Shown piece after piece: positions 8,773 to 17,117 of a stretch of DNA of 64,000 nucleotides. Source of the DNA: Ruegeria sp. ANG-R (GTDB lineage Bacteria; Pseudomonadota; Alphaproteobacteria; Rhodobacterales; Rhodobacteraceae); contig NZ_JWLJ01000004.1 in NCBI RefSeq assembly GCF_000813985.1, forward strand, positions 186,001 through 250,000, read 5' to 3'. The notes below the pieces were generated by a model. It saw only the letters and a list, made by a program, of their open reading frames with translations, did no database searches and had not been told where the DNA came from. A program made the translations under genes and the position numbers. Within the stretch, counting starts at the first letter, position 1; each line of letters opens with the position of its first letter.

Positions 8773-8817
8773 TCGATTCTTCGCATCTTTTGACATGAGT
8801 AATTTACGGAGGCTGCT

Positions 8818-10092
8818 ATGCCCTCGACCCACCAGCCAAGGATATTTAATACTGTAAATCTAACCGATTTTGACACCAATGGACAAACTTCAACCGTGGG
8901 CGAACCGACGGTGTCCAATAACGGAAATCAGATTCTGGCCACCGGGAACTGGTATGCAAGCCGGTCTTTGGACGGTGGCCAAAGCTGGTCTCATATGAGC
9001 CCGTTTACGTTGTTCCCACCTGTAGACGGAGGCTTCTGCTGTGATCAAACCACCATATACGACCCAAGCCGGGATCTGCTGATTTGGCTGCTTCAATACA
9101 TCGAGCAAGGCGGCACCAACACGCTGAGGGTTGCTGTAAAACAGGGCCGCACGCTGGGAAACGACACATGGAACTTGTGGGATTTTACACCTGCGGGGAT
9201 TGATCCGGCCTGGGCCGGAGAGTGGTTTGACTACAACCACGTTTCACTGTCTGAAAACTACATGTACGCGGGCACAAATGTGTTCTCAGCCGCAAGCAAC
9301 CTTTTTACAAGATCCGTCATTCTGCGGATATCTCTGGACGAGCTGGCGGCTGCAGCCGCGCTGTCATTTGACATATTCGAAACGGAAGACAACTTTTCCC
9401 TGCGATGCGTTCAGGGCGCCCGCGGGGCAATGTACTTTGCCAGCCACAACACGAACTCGCAGATCCGCGTATTCAGATGGCCCGAGAACTCTTCCGACGT
9501 TGATGAGTTCGACATTGACGTAACACCTTGGTTTGCTGGCAGTTATTCTGCGCAGACCACCGGTGGCGACTGGATGTCGCGCACCGACCCACGCATTATG
9601 GCCGGATGGCTGGGGCGGGGCGTGTTGGGCTTTATGTGGACGGCCAACCGGCAGGCGAACAGACCCCGGCCCTTCATTCGAACCGTACGCATTGACGAAG
9701 CGACCATGTCGCTGATCGACGAGCCCGATATCTGGAACAGTCAGATCGCATTCGCCTACCCTTCGACCGCCGTCAACCGGTTTGGCGATGTAGGGCTGTC
9801 GGTCTTCGCGGGCGGTGGAAACCTGCATCCAAGCCATGTTGTCGGCTCTTACGACGACATCGATCAGGTCTGGCGGCTGGCACTGGCGCGGCAGGGCACC
9901 GATACCCCGGCGTTGGGGAAATGGGGCGACTATACGAACTGCGCGGAGGTCGCCGACGATGGCTTCACCTGGCTGGCGGCCGGTTACACTCTGCAAGGTG
10001 GGAACACCCAAAGCGATATCGAACCGACGATGACCTGGTTTGCGCAACAGCGCTACGATGCACCGCGCCGCCATCCGCCTGTGATTGTCTAA
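8818..10092 (+). CDS. Asp-box (BNR) beta-propeller-like hypothetical protein
   Basis: This 424-residue protein contains a clear Asp-box, SLDGGQSW at residues 50-57, the turn motif of sialidase and BNR beta-propellers. The rest has propeller-like spacing of Trp/Gly-rich strands (EWFDYNHVSLSENYMYAG, GDWMSRTDPRIMAGW, WGDYTNCAEVADDGFTW). I see no sialidase Arg triad and only one convincing Asp-box, so enzyme activity cannot be claimed. A paired-cysteine segment, GGFCCDQTTIYDP, is notable. There is no signal peptide, so it is either cytoplasmic or exported by a route not visible from the N-terminus. A good GGAGG ribosome site precedes the ATG. Confidence 0.7.
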   Translation: MPSTHQPRIFNTVNLTDFDTNGQTSTVGEPTVSNNGNQILATGNWYASRSLDGGQSWSHMSPFTLFPPVDGGFCCDQTTIYDPSRDLLIWLLQYIEQGGTNTLRVAVKQGRTLGNDTWNLWDFTPAGIDPAWAGEWFDYNHVSLSENYMYAGTNVFSAASNLFTRSVILRISLDELAAAAALSFDIFETEDNFSLRCVQGARGAMYFASHNTNSQIRVFRWPENSSDVDEFDIDVTPWFAGSYSAQTTGGDWMSRTDPRIMAGWLGRGVLGFMWTANRQANRPRPFIRTVRIDEATMSLIDEPDIWNSQIAFAYPSTAVNRFGDVGLSVFAGGGNLHPSHVVGSYDDIDQVWRLALARQGTDTPALGKWGDYTNCAEVADDGFTWLAAGYTLQGGNTQSDIEPTMTWFAQQRYDAPRRHPPVIV

Positions 10093-10128
10093 CCCGTTAT
10101 CTTAATTTAAAAATCAGGGATCAAAATC

Positions 10129-10344
10129 ATGCATAGAGCGATCAAATCACAGGGTGTTAAGTCATTCATACGTCAGGAAGGGCCCTGGCTGCTGATTGCC
10201 TTCATTATTGCTGACGTGTTCTACAAATGGGGATCATTTGCCCTGGAATGCGTCGGCTTTCTGCTGACATGGTATGCCCTGAGCCTTTTATCCAGTCTGG
10301 TCGCGCGAATGCTGGGCGGACAAAACTCGGCCCTTGAAGACTAA
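10129..10344 (+). CDS. Small membrane protein of unknown function
   Basis: This 71-residue protein has a basic N-terminus, then two hydrophobic stretches, roughly residues 18-35 (WLLIAFIIADVFYKWG) and 40-60 (CVGFLLTWYALSLLSSLV), so it is probably a two-helix inner-membrane protein. It begins 36 bases after the propeller gene on the same strand. No family is recognised. The shared strand and spacing suggest one transcript with the two genes before it. Confidence 0.6.
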   Translation: MHRAIKSQGVKSFIRQEGPWLLIAFIIADVFYKWGSFALECVGFLLTWYALSLLSSLVARMLGGQNSALED

Positions 10345-10403
10345 ATTCCACGGGTCATCGTCCAAGGGAAAACCTTGGTCAGCTCAGGCCTCGCATCATG
10401 TCG

Positions 10404-11885
10404 CTAAGGTTCTGCGGACCGCAGGTCAGAAATGACCTCTGAGAGCAACTCGATTCCCTGCCGGATCAAACCCGGCTGGATTGACGAAACGCCGAGGCGA
10501 AAGTGATACTTCCCCTCATTTGCATTCGAAAAACAGGGTCCGATGGGCTCTACGATAACACCACGTTTCAACGCGGCGTGGCAGATGGTCATGGCGTCCA
10601 ACTTGGTTTCGGGGTCAGCAAGAACAAAAACCGTCCCTCCAAACTCACCAGTTCTGAGAAAATTGGGCAACTTCTCCCGAATCATGCTGTCAGCGAGATG
10701 CCAGCGTTGCTCATAGTTTTGGCGTACCCTGCGCAGTAATCCATCGTAGTATCCCAATCTGATGAATGCGGCAGCGGTATGCTGCAGGATCATGGGTGGA
10801 TGGCGCATCATCATGCCCCGGCAATCGCGCGCTGCGTCGATGAATTCAGGTGCGGCAGCCAAATAGCCCAACCGCAAACCCGGTGAGAGACCTTTGGAGA
10901 GGCTTCCCAGGTAAATCAGGCGATCTGTATCATCCAGACTGCGGAGCGGCAGCAAAGGGGAGTGCCGGTAATCCACGTCACATTCGTAGTCATCCTCGAC
11001 AATGTAGAAGTCATACTCCTCTGCGGCCTGCAACAAAGCCCGCCGCCGGCGCTCGGACATCGTAACAGTAGTCGGGTGATGACGATTGGGGGTTATGAAG
11101 ACCAGATCAGCTTTGCGCAGACGCTCGTCCACGATCAGCCCTTCATCATCGATAGGCTGAAAATTCACCTTCCCGAAATTTGCCTGAAGAATCTTGCGGG
11201 CATCAGGGTACCCCGGGTCTTCCATTACGGCCGTTCGATCACGTCCACCAAACAGAAGGCTGGTGATAAACAATCCGTTTTGCGAACCCAGTGTGATCAG
11301 AATTGAGTCACTTGGTTCGAAGATGCCGCGACGCGGCAGGATACGCTGCCGTACCTGATTGATGAGTTCGAAACTGTCCGAGTACAGCCCATCCGCAGAC
11401 CATATTTTCAGGTCTTTCCGATTCATGGCCAACCGTGTGCATTCTCGCCAGTCCGCTACTGGAAATGCACCATCATCGATCTGGTTGCATACAAAAGGAA
11501 AATCGTAACGGTACCAGTCGTTTGGTCGAAAGATGGTCTCGATCTCTTCGGTGCGGCGCAGCTTGTTCAGTTTCAGGCTAATCGGTGCGCGCTGCCTGTC
11601 ATCGGATCGTCCGTTTACGCCGCTATCCGTACGCATCCCCCGATCAGAACAGACAAAATAACCCGAACGAGGCCTAGCCTCGATCAACTGCTCTTCCTCG
11701 AGTTTTCGATACGCCGCGACAACCGTATTGATCGATACATCAAGATCGCGTGCCAATTCCCGACACGATGCAAGCTTCAACCCCGACGGCATCAAGCCTT
11801 CGAAGATGAGCCGCGAAATCTGAGAAACAATCTGGTCGCGTAAGCCACTGGGCAGAGATTTATCGATACTCAATCGTTGTGTCAT
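10404..11885 (-). CDS. MocR-family regulator (GntR helix-turn-helix fused to aminotransferase domain)
   Basis: This 493-residue protein has a GntR winged helix at about residues 10-80 (SCRELARDLDVSINTVVAAYRKLEEEQLI) followed by a fold-type I aminotransferase-like domain. The PLP-binding lysine lies in YLGSLSKGLSPGLRLGY, and VEDDYECDVDYRH and PGYPDA are present. MocR proteins, including TauR, PdxR and GabR, use PLP or a PLP-amino-acid aldimine as signal. The gene is divergent from the TRAP operon across about 800 bases, which is the usual layout for a local activator. A TauR-like role is possible but not shown by the sequence. Confidence 0.93.
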   Translation of the reverse strand: MTQRLSIDKSLPSGLRDQIVSQISRLIFEGLMPSGLKLASCRELARDLDVSINTVVAAYRKLEEEQLIEARPRSGYFVCSDRGMRTDSGVNGRSDDRQRAPISLKLNKLRRTEEIETIFRPNDWYRYDFPFVCNQIDDGAFPVADWRECTRLAMNRKDLKIWSADGLYSDSFELINQVRQRILPRRGIFEPSDSILITLGSQNGLFITSLLFGGRDRTAVMEDPGYPDARKILQANFGKVNFQPIDDEGLIVDERLRKADLVFITPNRHHPTTVTMSERRRRALLQAAEEYDFYIVEDDYECDVDYRHSPLLPLRSLDDTDRLIYLGSLSKGLSPGLRLGYLAAAPEFIDAARDCRGMMMRHPPMILQHTAAAFIRLGYYDGLLRRVRQNYEQRWHLADSMIREKLPNFLRTGEFGGTVFVLADPETKLDAMTICHAALKRGVIVEPIGPCFSNANEGKYHFRLGVSSIQPGLIRQGIELLSEVISDLRSAEP

Positions 11886-12691
11886 ACCGTGTCAGGCCCT
11901 AGTCGCAGTTTCATTGGCGCGACTTGCAAACTGTATCCAGGTTTTCAAGTGTTCCGAGTATAAGAGACACGTCGACAAAAGCCAGAAAAAGCAACCCGGA
12001 TTAAGCAGCCAAATCATGCGGTTTTCGGAGGCGTCCGCATGTGACAACTCGCACAAGAGTGGTCGGCCAACTGTATGTAAAGTAATGGTTCTCTCAATTT
12101 TGGTAGCGCGGGGGCACCTCTGTGCTGCCTGCTTGTTCCACGGCCATAAATCTCTGACCAACTCCGGATCGCAGTGCAGGTCCGGCGCTTCGCGTTGCTG
12201 CATCTGTACCTATTATAATTGGCAACTGTATCTTTCTCAGTTGAACTCCTTGGCGTTTGCTGTAGCGATCCGAGGGGTTCCGTATGCAAGATATGGCTCT
12301 CCCCGGAGCGTTCGATGCGACTAGGGAGGGAGACCGTTCGCATGGTTTTGGATGAGTGTTATACGCGTCGAGCCCCTGAGAGGTTCAGCATTTTCGCGCG
12401 CCCTCTGCCTTTCGAACCTGTCTTAACCACGAAAATCAAACTTCCGTTCTGTGCTGCGCCTGAACAGTTTTTGCACGACGCGGACAGAATAGGCTATGCT
12501 GATCTGGCGTCAGTCGGACAGCACCCAAAAGCAGAGCGGATTCAGACCGTTGTCTTCACATCGGACAGAGTTTCATCGAATAATTTTTCGGTACCTGGCA
12601 AAATCTCGGCTTCTGCGGAAACGGTACATCCTGCTGGTGCACAGACTTCTTGAAGGAGAACAAGGTCCATGAAAAATACAGTGAGGGCGGA
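11886..12691. promoter_or_regulatory. Long intergenic region between MocR and TRAP genes with repeated AACTGTAT
   Basis: No gene is convincing in about 800 bases. Open frames exist (for example 12219-12653) but lack motifs, ribosome sites and normal composition. The octamer AACTGTAT occurs three times on the plus strand at 11929-11936, 12069-12076 and 12224-12231. MocR regulators bind spaced direct repeats, so these are candidate contacts. Confidence 0.4.
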
Positions 12692-13192
12692 ATGCTGATG
12701 CGCGGACTGGAAAAGGTGACAAGCGCAATTTCTGAGGTCATGGGCCGTATCGGTTGGTTCCTGATTTTGTATTGCATGGCGTTTGGCGTGTCGGACGTGT
12801 TCATGCGTTATATACTCAACGCCCCATCCCAATGGATCGGCACAACCTTGCAGGCAGCGATGGTCTTGCTGGCCTGCACGGGCGGTGTCTATGCGCTCCA
12901 GCATGACAGTTTCGTCAAGCTTGATCTGTTTTATGCAAACGCCAGCACCCGATCGAAAGCAATTCTGGACGTGTTAACGGCGCCGATCGCAATCCTGTTT
13001 CTGGTCGCGTTGATCTGGAAAGGTTACGAAGCGGCATCGCTTTCGCTGATGCTCAATCAGAAGACGCCGACATCCATTCCGATCCCGATCTATCCGATCA
13101 AATTTGCCATCCCGCTAAGCGGAATCATGGTTCTTCTGGTCGTACTGAAACACTTGCTCCGAGACCTGCAAACGATTTTCGGGCGCAGCTAG
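12692..13192 (+). CDS. dctQ: TRAP transporter small permease (DctQ)
   Basis: This is the roughly 166-residue, four-helix membrane subunit of a tripartite ATP-independent periplasmic transporter. It shows the DctQ pattern: WFLILYCMAFGVSDVFMRYILNAP near the N-terminus, LLACTGGVYALQHDSFVKLDLF, and a C-terminal pair of helices. The frame is open from a TTG at 12650, but the ATG at 12692, with GAGGG upstream, fits the family length better; 12698 is also possible. It is first in a Q-P-M operon. Confidence 0.9.
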   Translation: MLMRGLEKVTSAISEVMGRIGWFLILYCMAFGVSDVFMRYILNAPSQWIGTTLQAAMVLLACTGGVYALQHDSFVKLDLFYANASTRSKAILDVLTAPIAILFLVALIWKGYEAASLSLMLNQKTPTSIPIPIYPIKFAIPLSGIMVLLVVLKHLLRDLQTIFGRS

Positions 13193-13260
13193 GTCAAATG
13201 GCCTGGCCACTCCCAAAAACAAACCAAGACAATCTGATCCACTAACAAGGAGGAACTAAC

Positions 13261-14310
13261 ATGAAACCAGACAGGTTTATGCACACGACTATGTGGGCGG
13301 GCGCCTTTGCCGTGACCGCAAGCATCGCCGTGGCACAGGACGGCCCGCCGGATGAAGTAACCGAGTGGACATTCCAGCCCGCATTCGACCAGACCGATGC
13401 CGGATGGGACAACGGATTGATCCCGTGGGTGGAAGCTGTTGAGAAAGCAACCGAAGGCACGGTGAAAATCCGCGTCGAGCCCGCGGGCGCGCTGGTCAGC
13501 GGCGCAGAGGCCTTTGGCGCTGCTGCGGCAGGTCTGACCGACGGTTATGCCGGTTGGGGGTCCGTGTATGGTGGCGATATGCCCGAAGGTATGCTGGCCT
13601 TTGGCATGGCAATGGGCGCCAACAACACCGAGGAAGCCTGGGAAGTCATGTGGGGCAACCCTGACTACCGTGTGGGCGATATCGTTCAGGAAGCTGCGCA
13701 CGCACGCAACCTGCACTGGGCTGGCTGGACCAACCAGGGCCCGAACGCGATGTTCACCAAATTCCGCGTTGAGAAAATGGAAGATCTGGAAGGGCACAAG
13801 ATGCGTGCCGGTGGACCTCAGGCCATCTTCCACTCGACCATGGGTGGCGCACCGGTTTCGATGAATGGCGGTGAAATCTACACTGCGATCAAACTTGGCA
13901 CGATCGAAGGTACCTATTGGGATACCGGCGGCATCGACGACATGTCGTTCCACGAAGTGATCGACTATGCCATCATGCCGGGTTGGAACCCTGCTCAGCA
14001 TCAGGAAATCTTCATCAACCTGCAGAGCTGGAACGCCCTGACCGACTGGCAGCGGGAAAAAATCGATGGCGTCTTTGAAGAGACCTATTTCGAAACCAGC
14101 CGTATGCACGCGGAAGGTGTCGAAGAGGCGCTGCAGATTCTGCGGGACGCAGGTGGTGAAGTGATCGAGCTGAGCCCTGAAGAAGTCGCGCGTATGCGTG
14201 AGAAATCCATTGCGGAAGTATGGCCGCAGGTTGCAGCTGCTTCTGATGGCAACGCCAAAGGCGTCGAAATCTTCAAGAAGTTCCTGGAAGACAAGGCAAA
14301 CGCGCAATAA
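13261..14310 (+). CDS. dctP: TRAP transporter substrate-binding protein (DctP)
   Basis: This 349-residue periplasmic solute receptor has a Sec signal peptide (residues 1 to about 25, ending AVTASIAVAQD). It continues with the DctP fold: VKIRVEPAGALV, MEDLEGHKMRAGGPQA with the Arg that usually salt-bridges a substrate carboxylate, GEIYTAIKLGTIEG, and W-rich segments. The ligand is probably an acidic organic compound; which one cannot be told. A strong AAGGAGGA ribosome site precedes the ATG. A 13-bp hairpin follows the gene, which would help explain higher receptor levels. Confidence 0.92.
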   Translation: MKPDRFMHTTMWAGAFAVTASIAVAQDGPPDEVTEWTFQPAFDQTDAGWDNGLIPWVEAVEKATEGTVKIRVEPAGALVSGAEAFGAAAAGLTDGYAGWGSVYGGDMPEGMLAFGMAMGANNTEEAWEVMWGNPDYRVGDIVQEAAHARNLHWAGWTNQGPNAMFTKFRVEKMEDLEGHKMRAGGPQAIFHSTMGGAPVSMNGGEIYTAIKLGTIEGTYWDTGGIDDMSFHEVIDYAIMPGWNPAQHQEIFINLQSWNALTDWQREKIDGVFEETYFETSRMHAEGVEEALQILRDAGGEVIELSPEEVARMREKSIAEVWPQVAAASDGNAKGVEIFKKFLEDKANAQ

Positions 14311-14349
14311 TCCGCGCCGCGTGAAGGCTCACGCATTGCCAAAAACGAT

Positions 14350-14378
14350 TCTGCTGGCCCGACAATCGGGCCAGCAGA
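14350..14378 (+). terminator. Strong hairpin between dctP and dctM
   Basis: A perfect 13-bp stem, TCTGCTGGCCCGA and its complement, closes a three-base loop (CAA). No U-tract follows. Hairpins behind the binding-protein gene of a transporter operon commonly protect the upstream mRNA or partly stop transcription before the permease gene. Confidence 0.6.
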
Positions 14379-14470
14379 CCAGATGGACGCATGTCAGCGT
14401 TCGATAGACTGCTGATTTGCAACCCGACAAAGACCGCGCGAACGGCCATTAGGTAAGGAATCTGAAGATC

Positions 14471-15778
14471 ATGAGCCTCGAACTAATTACAGCGCTGTAT
14501 TTCTTAATATTGTTTGGGATCCTTTTCATGGGGCTGCCGGTTGCGTTCGGTCTGGGCGGAACAGCGGTTCTGTTTGCCCTGGTATTCGAACCGCGTGCAC
14601 TGCTTTCCGTCCCCAGCGCATTCTATTCAACACCCTGGAACTCAGTTCTGGTAACGGTACCCCTGTTCCTGTTCATGGGCTCACTCATACGATTTTCAGG
14701 GATAGCCGAGACGGCCTATGATGCGGTGTACAAGCTGATCGGCCATATTCATGGTGGTCTTGCCATGGGTACCGTACAGGTTTGCACGGTCTTCGCCGCC
14801 ATAACCGGCATTACGCCCCCGGCGACCACCACCATGGGGCAGATCGCCTACCCTTCGATGATGCGCTACAAATATGACCGTCGTATCGCCATCGGCTGTA
14901 TCGCTGCGGGCGGCGCGTTGGGCGCGCTGATCCCTCCAAGCGTTCCCTTCATTTTCTACGGGCTTCTGGCCAAAGTATCGATTGGCGATCTGTTCATGGC
15001 GGGCCTGCTGCCGGGCCTGATGCTGGCGACGTTCTACACAATCTACATCGGTGTCCGCTGCAAAATACAGCCCGAACTGGGCCCCGCCCTGCCCGCCGAT
15101 CAGAAATTCACCCGCACCGAAAAACTGACCGCTGTTCTCAGCATTTGGCCGTTTGCACTGCTGATCATCATCGTGCTGGGCGTCATCTGGGGCGGCATTG
15201 CGACACCGGCTGAAGCCGCCGCATTCGGCGCCGCAGGCGCCTTTGTCATCAACCTGATCTATGGAAAACTGACCTGGGCGGTTTTGAAGGAGTCGCTGGT
15301 ATCCACCCTGAAGCTCAGCGGAATGGGGCTCTGGATTCTGATTGGCGCGACCGTCTATCTGAACGTGTTCAACACACTGGGTAGCCAGGATCTGCTGACC
15401 AATCTGGTTCTTTCCATGCCCGGCGGCAGCACCGGCATCCTGCTGATGATGATGCTGATCATCCTTGTACTGGGTATGGTCATGGACGATTGGGCCATCA
15501 TCATGCTCTGCACCCCGCTTTTCATTCCGATCGTTGACGAACTGGGCATCGACAAGCTGTGGTTTGGTGCGCTGTTCATCGTGAACATCCAGATTGCATA
15601 TCTGACGCCTCCGTTCGGCTTCGTGCTGTTCTGGATCAAAGGGGTACTGCCCAAGGATGTTAGCATGGGTGATGTCTACAACTCGGTCGGCCCATTCGTG
15701 GCGCTGCAGTTTGTCGGTCTGACCCTGATCTTCATCTTCCCGCAGATCGCCACCTGGCTGCCCAGCATCCTGAAATAA
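14471..15778 (+). CDS. dctM: TRAP transporter large permease (DctM)
   Basis: This 435-residue protein is the ion-coupled large membrane subunit, with about twelve hydrophobic segments. It shows family signatures: GLPVAFGLGGTAVLF, FLFMGSLIRFSGIAE, ITGITPPATTTMGQIAYPSM, GGALGALIPPSVPFIFYG, and DDWAIIMLCTPLFIPIV near the C-terminus. An AAGGAA ribosome site precedes the start. It acts with the dctQ and dctP products upstream and is followed by a uspA-type gene after 13 bases. Confidence 0.95.
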   Translation: MSLELITALYFLILFGILFMGLPVAFGLGGTAVLFALVFEPRALLSVPSAFYSTPWNSVLVTVPLFLFMGSLIRFSGIAETAYDAVYKLIGHIHGGLAMGTVQVCTVFAAITGITPPATTTMGQIAYPSMMRYKYDRRIAIGCIAAGGALGALIPPSVPFIFYGLLAKVSIGDLFMAGLLPGLMLATFYTIYIGVRCKIQPELGPALPADQKFTRTEKLTAVLSIWPFALLIIIVLGVIWGGIATPAEAAAFGAAGAFVINLIYGKLTWAVLKESLVSTLKLSGMGLWILIGATVYLNVFNTLGSQDLLTNLVLSMPGGSTGILLMMMLIILVLGMVMDDWAIIMLCTPLFIPIVDELGIDKLWFGALFIVNIQIAYLTPPFGFVLFWIKGVLPKDVSMGDVYNSVGPFVALQFVGLTLIFIFPQIATWLPSILK

Positions 15779-15791
15779 TCCGGAGGTTCCG

Positions 15792-16202
15792 ATGTATAAC
15801 CATATCCTCGTTCCAGTCGCCCCCGATCACATCAACGACTGTTCCCAATCTCTGGATGCTGCAAGCCGTCTGTTGGCAGAGGGCGGCACGGTATCGGTAC
15901 TGTCGGTTCTCGAAGAGCTTCCGTCATATATCGGGTCGTATTTCCCGCCCGATCAAGTTCGGAAAAGCGTTTCTGAATTTGAGGACAAGCTGAGTTCGGC
16001 AATGGATACTCCGAAAATGGCGACGCACGTGGTTACCGGGCATCCAACCAATTCAATTCTCGACTGGGCTGAGAAACACAAGGTGGATTGCATCATCGTT
16101 GCATCGCATCAACCGGGCCTTTCAGACTATCTGATCGGCTCGACTGCGGCGCGCGTTGTCCGGCACGCGCATTGCAGCGTTGTCGTGCTTCGGGGGAAAT
16201 AG
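15792..16202 (+). CDS. Universal stress protein (UspA family) linked to TRAP transporter
   Basis: This 136-residue single Usp domain starts MYNHILVPVAPDH and ends with DYLIGSTAARVVRHAHCSVVVLR, which holds the G-2X-G-9X-G(S/T)-type ATP-binding stretch near the C-terminus. A GGAGG ribosome site lies directly behind dctM. A Usp as fourth gene of a TRAP operon is known from the ectoine transporter TeaABC-TeaD, where TeaD binds ATP and damps transport. The same regulatory role is likely here but is inferred by analogy. Confidence 0.9.
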   Translation: MYNHILVPVAPDHINDCSQSLDAASRLLAEGGTVSVLSVLEELPSYIGSYFPPDQVRKSVSEFEDKLSSAMDTPKMATHVVTGHPTNSILDWAEKHKVDCIIVASHQPGLSDYLIGSTAARVVRHAHCSVVVLRGK

Positions 16203-16242
16203 AACCGAGATAAAGCACCTGACCCGTGTTTGAACGAGATTG

Positions 16243-16267
16243 ATGGCTGGCCCTTGGGGCCGGCCAT
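16243..16267 (+). terminator. Terminator-like hairpin after the TRAP/usp operon
   Basis: ATGGCTGGCC and GGCCGGCCAT form a 10-bp stem with one G-U pair around CTTGG. It sits between the convergent usp and ccdB genes. No long U-tract follows on the plus strand. Confidence 0.55.
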
Positions 16268-16273
16268 TGTCAA

Positions 16274-16573
16274 CTAGAACCCCTGCATCAGCATATCTAC
16301 GGCAACAGTGATGAGTTCAAACTCGTCTTTCAGATTCCCCAAGGGGGATTTGAGTATGCCCGCAGGAACAGCCGCCATGAACTGAGTCACCATGACGACC
16401 TGTTCGCCGTCGACCAGGAACACGGGATTGAGGCGGGCAGCCGGCATAGGCGCCGTTGATTTTGGCAAAAGCGGCACAACCACGCGCGTATTCAGATCAC
16501 TCAGAAGGTCTGTCTGCACATCCAGCACGTAACCCTCACCAGATGGATTTGGAAATACATCGTATTTTGGCAT
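16274..16573 (-). CDS. ccdB: CcdB-family toxin
   Basis: This 99-residue protein matches CcdB along its length: MPKYDVFPNPSGEGYVLDVQ at the start, then RVVVPLLPKS, RLNPVFLVDGEQVVMVTQFM and a C-terminal DMLMQGF. CcdB toxins poison DNA gyrase and are neutralised by CcdA. The last residues of CcdB that contact gyrase (classically Trp-Gly-Ile) are replaced here by a Gln-Gly-Phe end, so the potency is uncertain. The start codon overlaps the ccdA stop (ATGA), giving translational coupling. A longer in-frame extension is possible but would run back into ccdA. Confidence 0.85.
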   Translation of the reverse strand: MPKYDVFPNPSGEGYVLDVQTDLLSDLNTRVVVPLLPKSTAPMPAARLNPVFLVDGEQVVMVTQFMAAVPAGILKSPLGNLKDEFELITVAVDMLMQGF

Positions 16574-16803
16574 CAGAACTGGCGGAAGCCTTCCAACGGC
16601 AACCCGTGTTTCTCGACATAAGAATTGGAACTTTTCAGAGCTTGCGCATTCTCCAGCTTCCACCGCTCGGCCTTTGCAGCAGTAACAGCCGCGCGAACCC
16701 CTTCCTCCGCAGCGCGGGAAAGGTTCACATTCAGGGCTCTTGCCTCGGCAAGCAAAGCACTATCAAGCGACAGGTTGGTTGGTTTGCGTGGTTGAGCATT
16801 CAT
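16573..16803 (-). CDS. ccdA: CcdA-family antitoxin
   Basis: This 76-residue antitoxin has a ribbon-helix-helix N-terminus (NLSLDSALLAEARALNVNLS) and a C-terminal toxin-binding tail (ERWKLENAQALKSSNSYVEKHGLPL), the usual CcdA layout. The ATG at 16803 has a GGAGG ribosome site. It precedes ccdB with an ATGA overlap. The dimer normally represses its own promoter; the palindrome 50 bases upstream is the likely operator. Confidence 0.88.
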   Translation of the reverse strand: MNAQPRKPTNLSLDSALLAEARALNVNLSRAAEEGVRAAVTAAKAERWKLENAQALKSSNSYVEKHGLPLEGFRQF

Positions 16804-16853
16804 CAGACTCGCCTCCGTATAGCGAAGAATACTCACATGATATATGCGCGTCA

Positions 16854-16867
16854 AATATGCGCATATT
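16854..16867. promoter_or_regulatory. Candidate CcdA operator (perfect palindrome)
   Basis: AATATGCGCATATT is a perfect 14-bp palindrome upstream of ccdA. An extra ATATGCGC copy lies at 16842-16849, 13 bases from the one inside the palindrome. Paired sites of this sort suit cooperative ribbon-helix-helix repressors. Confidence 0.5.
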
Positions 16868-16987
16868 CCTGAAACACATGTCAATCATCACAGCGACGAC
16901 GCCCGCGCAGCATTCGACCGCTGATCTCCTATGGGAATAAGGAATTCGGTTGAAATTACCCTCTTATCACCCTAATCACAGGCCTAC

Positions 16988-17072
16988 CTCGGGGTGCGCT
17001 CAAGACTGCGCTGAGATGCCAACAGGCGAACCCGTTGAACCTGAACCGGCTAGAACCGGCGGAGGGAAAGGT
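16988..17072 (+). ncRNA. TPP (Thi-box) riboswitch upstream of thiB
   Basis: The conserved TPP aptamer landmarks appear in order: a GGGGTGC 5' strand, CTGAGATGCC, ACCCGTTGAACCTGA, and a closing GCGGAGGGAA. It lies about 45 bases upstream of the thiB ATG at 17118 with GGAGGATGAA as ribosome site. Without a clear terminator it probably controls translation start: TPP binding would shut off thiamine uptake. Confidence 0.95.
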
Positions 17073-17117
17073 AAAGGTTTCGTCCATCCTTGCCCTCTCG
17101 CCGCATTGGAGGATGAA

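Noticed and set aside
12219..12653. A 144-codon plus-strand frame upstream of dctQ
   Set aside because: Composition is unlike neighbouring proteins, it has no ribosome site or motif, and it occupies the promoter region of the TRAP operon.
12662..12698. An apparent strong ribosome site and ATG at 12670 ahead of dctQ
   Set aside because: That ATG is out of frame with dctQ and reaches a stop after nine codons.
13189..14307. A 372-codon minus-strand open frame opposite dctP
   Set aside because: dctP has a signal peptide, a strong ribosome site and domain matches; the antisense frame has none.
16950..17117. Extended N-terminus for thiB from an upstream start
   Set aside because: It would translate the TPP riboswitch and destroy the signal peptide; the ATG at 17118 has the ribosome site.
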